A stretch of 12,919 bases of DNA from Desulfobacterales bacterium (GTDB taxonomy: Bacteria; Desulfobacterota; Desulfobacteria; Desulfobacterales; JAUCGF01). Under the pieces are notes generated by a model that was not told the origin of the DNA, made no database searches, and saw only the letters and a program-made list of their open reading frames with translations. The stretch is taken from contig JAOZRC010000080.1 in assembly GCA_029940345.1 (NCBI GenBank), positions 1-12,919 on the forward strand. The letters are read 5' to 3'. The first letter of the stretch is position 1. The number at the start of each line of letters is the position of its first letter. Below, piece after piece: positions 8,533 to 12,919 of this stretch. The position numbers and the translations under genes were made by a program.

Positions 8533-9336
8533 CTAATCACGGCTCAACACCCGCCGAATAGTCACGGCCAGTTCGCGCCTGGCCACAGGTTTTTGTAAAA
8601 GATCACGCAGGCCCAGAGCCTTGGCATTTTCCAGGGTAAGCCGCTTATCATAACCGGTACAAAGAATAACCGGGATTTCAGGCCGGATGCGCATGAGTTC
8701 CCGCGCTAACTTGTCACCAGTGAGGTGCGGCATAGTCATATCGGTGATCACCAGGTCATAGCTGTCCGGTTGGCTGCGAAAAATTTCCAGTGCCTCGGCG
8801 CTGTTCGTTTTGGCGGTCACCGTGTACCCTAAATGCGCCAGCATCCGCCGTTCTGCTTCAGCGACAGCTTTTTCATCATCAACCAAAAGAATATGCTCAT
8901 CGCCTTTGGGAATGGGTCCGCGAGGTTTAACGGTCGCTGACGCCTCGTCCTTGATTAACGGGAAAAAAAGTTTGAAAACGGTTCCCTGGCCGGGTTTGCT
9001 TGTCACCCGGATGTCGCCGCCAAACGCTTTGACGATGCCGTGCGTTACCGCCAGCCCCAATCCGGTGCCTTCTTCTGATTTGGTCGAAAAATAGGGTTCG
9101 AAAATATGTTCCATGACGGAAGGGTCCATGCCATGACCCGTGTCACTGATGCTTAACATAAGATAGGGGCCGGGTCAAGGTCAGGTTGACAATCTGCCGC
9201 CGCGGAGGTCGTATCAGCTTCGTTAAGGGTGATTTTCAGAACACCGCCTTGATTTTGCATGGCATGGGCGGCATTGGTGCAAAGATTCATCAGCACTTGA
9301 TGAAACTTGCCGGGGTCTCCCAAGATCAGGGCTGTT
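8533..9336 (-). pseudogene. Decayed hybrid histidine kinase, 3' part (HATPase-REC)
   Basis: From 8533 to 9159 an open frame encodes the end of a histidine-kinase ATPase domain (SDTGHGMD, GTGLGL) and a complete receiver (acidic pair in HILLVDDE, phospho-acceptor Asp in LVITDMTMP, Lys in LLQKP). The missing N-box (GDPGKFHQVLMNLCTNAAHAM) lies directly upstream in another frame. One base lost in the GC-rich run at 9165-9174 (GGGGCCGGG) would explain the break, restoring DPGPYLMLSISDTG. A second frame break is near 9324-9336, where FRLELNS leads into LILGDPGKF. Upstream of about 9400 no kinase sequence is recognisable and a dispersed repeat begins at 9408, so the sensor part is gone. It is a clear paralogue of the intact kinase at 6033-8381. 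The ATG at 9157-9159 lies inside the ATPase domain and is unlikely to be a real start. Confidence 0.85.
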
Positions 9337-9974
9337 CAGTTCTAAACGGAATATTGCCAAATTAAGACTTCGAAAGATCTCTGATGTGTATTTTGAGGGC
9401 AAAATTCGGCATCCTTCATTTGTTGGTTTACACTTTTTAATGTAGGGTGGGCAGAGTGTAACGGATTTACCTGTCTCCTTTTACTGAAATGTTAAATGAT
9501 TTGGCGTCAAGCCTGTCCAATTTTAAAAAATTAGTACTAATAGCGATGCTATATAGACGTTAAGATAATTCATTTCACAAGGTTAGAGCGAGGAGGCTGT
9601 TTTGTGATACGCCGACGATCAATAACGCCGTGAGATTCTTTTTCGGAACATTTATAACTTTAGCAATTTACGTGCCAAAGTGATCGTTTTTTTGTGAAAG
9701 AGGGAAATAAAATTAGCAAAGTGGAATAAACGTGAGTAAATTAGCGTAGTTGGCTTTGATAAGAGATTTCATAAAAATAATATACCCAAAGTGTAGGGTG
9801 CATGTAATACCAACTGTACAGGTTGAAAGTTTTCGGGTATTTTCCGCAATGATCGTGTAGGTTTGCAACTCACCGCCAAATGCCGCCGGGTTGCAAATCC
9901 TGATAGAGCGATACTCAGATTTTGTCCTATAAAGTTCGACTGTGTACAATTAAATTGGACTGTGTCCTAGAGTT
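9337..9974. other. Gene-free intergenic debris with repeat fragments
   Basis: No credible gene is visible in about 640 bases. It holds the dispersed motif GGCATCCTTCATT (9408-9420) followed by GGTTTACACTTTT (9425-9437). Directly after this comes half of a GGTGGGT-type palindrome (TGTAGGGTGGGC, 9441-9452) without its other arm. Farther on are an inverted pair TTTGCAAC / GTTGCAAA (9862-9869 and 9890-9897) and a repeated GACTGTGT (about 9938 and 9958). Short open frames here look like noise. The segment appears to be the remains of successive insertions between the decayed kinase and the radical SAM gene. Confidence 0.6.
9862..9897. repeat. Small hairpin TTTGCAAC...GTTGCAAA
   Basis: An 8-bp perfect inverted repeat (9862-9869 and 9890-9897) encloses a 20-nt GC-rich loop with CCGCC twice. 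Near-symmetric AGG and CCT lie at the outer edges. It lies about 80 nt downstream of the radical SAM stop codon on the minus strand and could stabilise that transcript's 3' end, or be another small palindromic repeat. Confidence 0.35.
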
Positions 9975-11237
9975 CTAAAAAATTGGGCGGCCAAATGCAC
10001 GCGACGCCAGCTTGCGCAGACGCGGTCGATACACGCCCGCGGCTTTCTCCTGGAGCGCTGCTTGATGCAACAGTTTGAACATTTTAAGCTCCTGGGATTC
10101 ATCCTTGTAAAACGTCTCCCAGGCATAATGAAAAAGCGCCTGTAATTTAGCGGCCGACATGTTTTTGGGATGATAAACCACTTGATCGGCAGAATAGTTA
10201 TCCCAGTTATATGAAAAAATTCGTTTTTGTTTATGAAGTTTATCATAAGCCTGGGTATGAGGAAACGGCGTCAACACTGTGAATTCCGCCAGATCCAACT
10301 CAATCTCTGATAGGAAATCGATCAGCTTTTTAATGCCGTCTTCCGTATGGCGATCCAACCCTAACAAGATCGTGCCTTCCACTGCAATGCCGTGATCGTG
10401 ATAACGTTTAATCCTGTCCCTGATATGGTCAGATGTGTCGAAAACCGCTTGATACACATACCATGCACCGGCCTGCGCTGCCAAATCCAACACTTGGGGG
10501 TTGTCTTCAATGGGATGACTGCACCATTTTTTCTTTAATGGAATCATCTCTTTAAACAGATCCTTTTCCCATTGTGTGTCCTGTGCCAGGGAGTTATCCA
10601 CGATAAACATGCGATTGTTATTAATTCCGGCCATCTCTTCCACCGCTTTATCTATCGGGCGCGGCCGGAACTGACGACCGCCTAGAAATGCAACGGCGCA
10701 AGGATAGCAATTGAACCGGCATCCGCGGGAAGCGTGCACCAAATCGGGCATCTGAATACCTTTATAATTATATAAATCCCGGTTTAAGATATCCCGCCGC
10801 GCAGTCCCCACGCTTTCAATGGGCGGTCGCTTTTCCTGGAAATCATATACGCTTTGCAAACGGCAGTTTTTAAAATCGTCAAATACCTGCTCCATCCGGC
10901 CTTCCGCTTCGCCCAGAAACACGGAATCCGCATGAAGTTGGGTCTCGCGTGCATGCAGCATCGCACCAATACCGCCAAAAATCACTTTAACGCTTTGCTG
11001 GCGATACATGTCAGCGATTTGCCACCCCCGTTTCACTTGACTCGTCAACATCACGGATATTCCGACAAAGTCAACCGGATCATCAAAACAGATCGTTTCC
11101 AGGTTTTCATCAATAAATTCCACGTCAACATCTTCCGGAAGCGCCGCGGCAAACACCACCGGGCCGTGCGGCGGAAGATGAAACTCGTTCTGGCCTGTCA
11201 GTTTAGGCCAGCGGGGGTAAATCAGTCTGAATTTCAT
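9975..11237 (-). CDS. Radical SAM protein with N-terminal B12-binding-like domain
   Basis: A 420-residue cytoplasmic enzyme expected to bind a 4Fe-4S cluster and cleave S-adenosylmethionine to start radical chemistry. The cluster motif CxxxCxxC is C173, C177 and C180 in SRGCRFNCYPC. The first ~140 residues have the B12-binding-like Rossmann layout, with VDFVGISVMLTS, KVIFGGIGA and a GEAEG turn. However, the cobalamin-ligating DxHxxG motif is absent, so cobalamin may not be bound. The rest fits a radical SAM barrel (MFIVDNSLAQD, GTILLGLDRHTEDGI, FTVLTPFPHTQAYDKL). The start ATG at 11235-11237 has GGAG about 9 nt upstream. It follows the nucleotidyltransferase gene by 77 nt on the same strand and could share its transcript. 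Family members act on lipids, tetrapyrroles or natural products; nothing here decides the substrate. Confidence 0.9.
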   Translation of the reverse strand: MKFRLIYPRWPKLTGQNEFHLPPHGPVVFAAALPEDVDVEFIDENLETICFDDPVDFVGISVMLTSQVKRGWQIADMYRQQSVKVIFGGIGAMLHARETQLHADSVFLGEAEGRMEQVFDDFKNCRLQSVYDFQEKRPPIESVGTARRDILNRDLYNYKGIQMPDLVHASRGCRFNCYPCAVAFLGGRQFRPRPIDKAVEEMAGINNNRMFIVDNSLAQDTQWEKDLFKEMIPLKKKWCSHPIEDNPQVLDLAAQAGAWYVYQAVFDTSDHIRDRIKRYHDHGIAVEGTILLGLDRHTEDGIKKLIDFLSEIELDLAEFTVLTPFPHTQAYDKLHKQKRIFSYNWDNYSADQVVYHPKNMSAAKLQALFHYAWETFYKDESQELKMFKLLHQAALQEKAAGVYRPRLRKLASRAFGRPIF

Positions 11238-11285
11238 GTTAAATACTCCGTATAGTGGGCAATTAGCTAGGGTGCGATAAAAAAA

Positions 11286-11312
11286 CCACGAATAACACGA
11301 ATTACACGAAAA
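11286..11312. repeat. Three tandem 9-nt units (CACGAAT-like)
   Basis: CCACGAATA, ACACGAATT and ACACGAAAA follow one another directly between the radical SAM and nucleotidyltransferase genes. This ACCACGAATnACACGAATnACACGAA pattern is a familiar low-complexity intergenic repeat in several bacterial groups. No function is apparent. Confidence 0.5.
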
Positions 11313-11314
11313 AA

Positions 11315-12079
11315 TTAAACAGAGCCGTTCATCACAACTTCTCTGAACACCTCATCAAAGGTCTGCATCTCCGCTCTGGGCGGGTTTGGCGGAATCCGTT
11401 GTGACAACTCTTTCAGTTCCGCATTTAGAAACTCATCCAGCACCGGCATAAGGGCAATTCTATCGGTTTCATCACCGCGTTGGCGGATTTCCAAAAGATG
11501 GTCAATGGCAAGACGCAATTCGCCGCGAGGAAGATATTTTGCCAATAAATCGTCAATACGCATGGGCGGCTGCGTCTGATTGGCAATGATCCATCGGCAG
11601 CACAAGAGGGGCCGCAGGGCGTAAAGATAGGCTTTGACAGGCGCTTCTGTTCCGGATTGAATCTGCAGGGTTTTCTTTTTGGCCATGGAAAGATAATGAT
11701 GACAGGCGGATTCGGGCCTGAATGCCTTGTAAGCCAGATCTGTCACCGCCGACATCACCGTATCTGAAGTCCGATAGACAATCGGCGAACAGAGCCATTC
11801 CTGCAACGGCGTGTTGCCTTTGTACAAAAGCCGCAGCATTTTACGAAAATCCCAGCCATTGATATCCAGAACCTTATCTAATGGCATTTCGATGACATCC
11901 CGTTTTTCAAAGATGGACAGATACCAGTCAGACGGATGTGCATAGATAAAACGTACATCATAATCGCTGGTTTGGGATGGAAACCCCCAAGCGCGACTAC
12001 CCGATTCACACGCATAAACAATCTTAACCTGAAATTGGCGTTCGATAGAGCGTAATTCATTTAATATTTTGGCTTGCAT
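11315..12079 (-). CDS. Predicted nucleotidyltransferase of the YcgL/RlaP family (COG3541-type)
   Basis: A 254-residue protein of the DNA polymerase beta-like nucleotidyltransferase superfamily. The diagnostic motif is ESGSRAWGF at residues 25-33 followed by SDYDVRF at 38-44. Glycine-serine G27/S28 binds the nucleotide phosphate, and D39 and D41 are the likely metal ligands. This arrangement (GSRAWG, then SDYDVRFIY) is specific to the family first described as RNA-ligase-associated polymerases. The remaining sequence is helical and family-typical (LLYKGNTPLQEWLCSPIVY; KAYLYALRPLLCCRWI). Related proteins are linked to nucleic-acid end processing or repair, but most stand-alone members, including this one, have no tested substrate, and no RNA ligase gene is nearby. 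The start ATG at 12077-12079 has AAGGA about 7 nt upstream. The upstream region begins with a mobile-type repeat at 12101, only 22 nt from the start codon. Confidence 0.9.
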   Translation of the reverse strand: MQAKILNELRSIERQFQVKIVYACESGSRAWGFPSQTSDYDVRFIYAHPSDWYLSIFEKRDVIEMPLDKVLDINGWDFRKMLRLLYKGNTPLQEWLCSPIVYRTSDTVMSAVTDLAYKAFRPESACHHYLSMAKKKTLQIQSGTEAPVKAYLYALRPLLCCRWIIANQTQPPMRIDDLLAKYLPRGELRLAIDHLLEIRQRGDETDRIALMPVLDEFLNAELKELSQRIPPNPPRAEMQTFDEVFREVVMNGSV

Positions 12080-12100
12080 GGCGAATCCTTAATAAAAATT

Positions 12101-12186
12101 GGCACCCTTCATTTTACACCGAAAGTAGTTTACACTTAACCAAGAATTGATCCGTTCTTATGTTTTGGCGGAAAATGAAGGATGCC
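12101..12186. mobile_element. MITE-like 86-bp element with 15-bp terminal inverted repeats
   Basis: The left end GGCACCCTTCATTTT (12101-12115) and right end AAAATGAAGGATGCC (12172-12186) are inverted copies matching at 14 of 15 positions. A flanking TT/AA extends the stem to 17 bp. The 56-bp interior contains AAAGTAGTTTACACTT, shared with the segment at 1005-1033. No coding capacity exists, so movement would need a transposase acting in trans. A clear target-site duplication is not visible. It lies immediately upstream of the nucleotidyltransferase gene and may supply or disturb its promoter. Confidence 0.65.
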
Positions 12187-12230
12187 AAAAATATTTATAT
12201 AATTCTATTCCGATTACAGCTACTTTCGTA

Positions 12231-12281
12231 CCGTATTCTTTCAGATTGCGCAACCCTGATCCACAATCTGAAAGAATGCGG
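12231..12281. repeat. Strong 18-bp stem-loop
   Basis: CCGTATTCTTTCAGATTG (12231-12248) pairs with CAATCTGAAAGAATGCGG (12264-12281) with a single T-G wobble, around a 15-nt loop. The innermost 14 bp are perfect. No T-run follows on either strand, so it is not a classical terminator. It is either a structured RNA segment or a small mobile palindrome. Confidence 0.7.
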
Positions 12282-12660
12282 TGTGCAGAGGCGTAATTTA
12301 CCTCTGAAAAAATCAATCGAAATAAAAATACCATAAAACTTTTGTCCAAGTACTTATACTCGGCAAGGTCATAATTTGTGATTTTTAAAATAATTGTTTC
12401 AGGATTCAGGATTCAGATGTCAGGGTATTGCTGATGAACACTGAAACCTATACCATTAAATTTGAACAAGATACTTTCAGGCTATTTTGAAAGATGCCGA
12501 GATATCAAATTTGTTTAGGTTAGTACTTGAAATTTTCGTAGCAACATGCTAAAGTATTGCAAATATAATAAAAAGTCAGACCAAACGCATCTTCCACTCC
12601 GATATGGGGAAAATATCGCCGTTTCAACTTGGTAAGTGTTTAAAAAGAGCCCTGGCTGGA

Positions 12661-12688
12661 CGGCATGTTTGTTGCTACAAACATGCCG
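12661..12688. repeat. Perfect 11-bp hairpin CGGCATGTTTG...CAAACATGCCG
   Basis: The 11-nt arms (12661-12671 and 12678-12688) are exact inverted copies around a 6-nt loop. The right flank, CTCCGTTGGGGC, belongs to the same GC-rich style of dispersed repeat seen farther right. Confidence 0.65.
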
Positions 12689-12805
12689 CTCCGTTGGGGC
12701 TAAAAAAAAGCTTAATTTAACCATAACTTTTGAATAGGATACTATTTTTTCTGATTATAACGGATTTGGGGGGAGGTTATGCCGCAGAGCGGCAAAGTGA
12801 TATAG

Positions 12806-12825
12806 CCTGGGGTTTCAACCCCAGG
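12806..12825. repeat. Perfect 9-bp hairpin CCTGGGGTT-TC-AACCCCAGG
   Basis: The 9-nt arms (12806-12814 and 12817-12825) flank a 2-base centre. It is spaced 12 nt from the small palindrome GCCGCAGAGCGGC (12781-12793), a pairing typical of composite REP-like clusters. Confidence 0.6.
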
Positions 12826-12846
12826 TCAGTGATAATATATTTTTTT

Positions 12847-12911
12847 GCGCCCTGAAGGGGCGCAGGATGTGAAACAGATGGGATTAACCATACCGCGCCC
12901 CTTCAGGGCGC
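12847..12911. repeat. Inverted pair of 17-nt GCGCCCTGAAGGGGCGC units
   Basis: GCGCCCTGAAGGGGCGC (12847-12863) recurs as its exact reverse complement GCGCCCCTTCAGGGCGC (12895-12911), 31 nt apart. Each unit is itself a 6-bp hairpin, so the pair can form two small hairpins or one 17-bp cruciform. This bimodal layout is typical of REP/BIME-style elements. Confidence 0.7.
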
Positions 12912-12919
12912 TGCTGTCA

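Larger units (their letters stand above)
12187..12919. other. Gene-free region rich in palindromes
   Basis: About 730 bases with no credible gene. The left part is AT-rich with one strong hairpin (12231-12281) and a short tandem ATTCAGG repeat near 12399-12415. The right part, from about 12650, packs several GC-rich palindromes (12661-12688, 12781-12793, 12806-12825, 12847-12911). The open frames at 12158-12349 and 12515-12724 are built across these palindromes and show no family resemblance. Confidence 0.6.

Noticed and set aside
9590..9690. GGAGG followed by a GTG start on the plus strand near 9591-9604
   Set aside because: The frame ends after nine codons, and the neighbouring frames give no recognisable protein.
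12158..12349. 63-codon minus-strand open frame
   Set aside because: It spans the MITE-like right end and the 18-bp hairpin and resembles no known protein.
12661..12720. Intrinsic terminator made by the 11-bp hairpin and the A-run at 12712-12719
   Set aside because: The A-run is more than 20 nt from the stem and on the wrong side for a terminator in the minus direction; no gene ends there.
12515..12724. 69-codon minus-strand open frame
   Set aside because: Its first part is encoded by the CGGCATGTTTG palindrome and its flanks; no ribosome binding site or family is visible.
1..12919. CRISPR array
   Set aside because: The only short tandem units (11286-11312, near 12399-12415) are 7-9 nt long without spacers; the palindromes are not regularly spaced direct repeats.

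Overview
The window looks like an accessory, repeat-rich stretch of a Gram-negative chromosome. The best guess is a deltaproteobacterium (Desulfobacterota, Desulfobacterales-like). This rests on the style of the REC-PAS-PAS-HisKA-HATPase-REC kinase ([11 protein letters not shown] and MNLCTN motifs), a GGTGGGT/ACCCACC palindromic repeat and many degraded genes between short palindromes. No rRNA or tRNA gene is visible, so the assignment is inference. All recognisable genes except the first are on the minus strand.

Layout. Bases 2-847 (+) hold the 3' part of an AT-rich RecG-like/Schlafen-type ATP-binding protein cut by the window edge. Bases 866-1091 are repeat-derived. Bases 1091-2941 (-) are a likely two-gene operon: a beta-hydroxyacid dehydrogenase, then an EamA-family drug/metabolite transporter. 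Bases 2942-3602 hold a long hairpin, a dispersed repeat motif and a frameshifted REP-associated (Y1/HUH) transposase relic. Bases 3602-5656 (-) encode a fused two-ATPase subunit of a peptide/nickel-type ABC transporter with no permease or type-5 binding protein nearby. Bases 5698-6033 (-) are the 5' end of a family-3 solute-binding protein that runs out of homology at about 5818. There another reading frame begins to encode about 30 residues resembling the C-terminal half of an Avd-like four-helix-bundle protein. Bases 6033-8381 (-) are an intact double-receiver hybrid histidine kinase whose stop overlaps the start of the binding-protein relic (TAATG). Bases 8533 to about 9336 (-) are the decayed 3' part of a second, paralogous hybrid kinase. 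Bases 9337-9974 are non-coding debris. Bases 9975-11237 (-) encode a radical SAM protein, and 11315-12079 (-) a COG3541/RlaP-type nucleotidyltransferase. Bases 12080-12919 have no gene but many palindromes.

How it fits together. The hybrid kinase and the binding-protein relic suggest a former ligand-sensing signalling unit. The dehydrogenase and EamA exporter may form a small metabolic unit. The other genes do not form an obvious pathway.

I found no complete novel system. The most interesting material is mobile-element archaeology: a family of GGCAYCCTTCAT-type elements (four copies plus an inverted partner that makes one an 86-bp MITE-like unit), several REP-like palindromes next to a dead REP transposase, and the scar joining a solute-binding protein to an Avd-like fragment.
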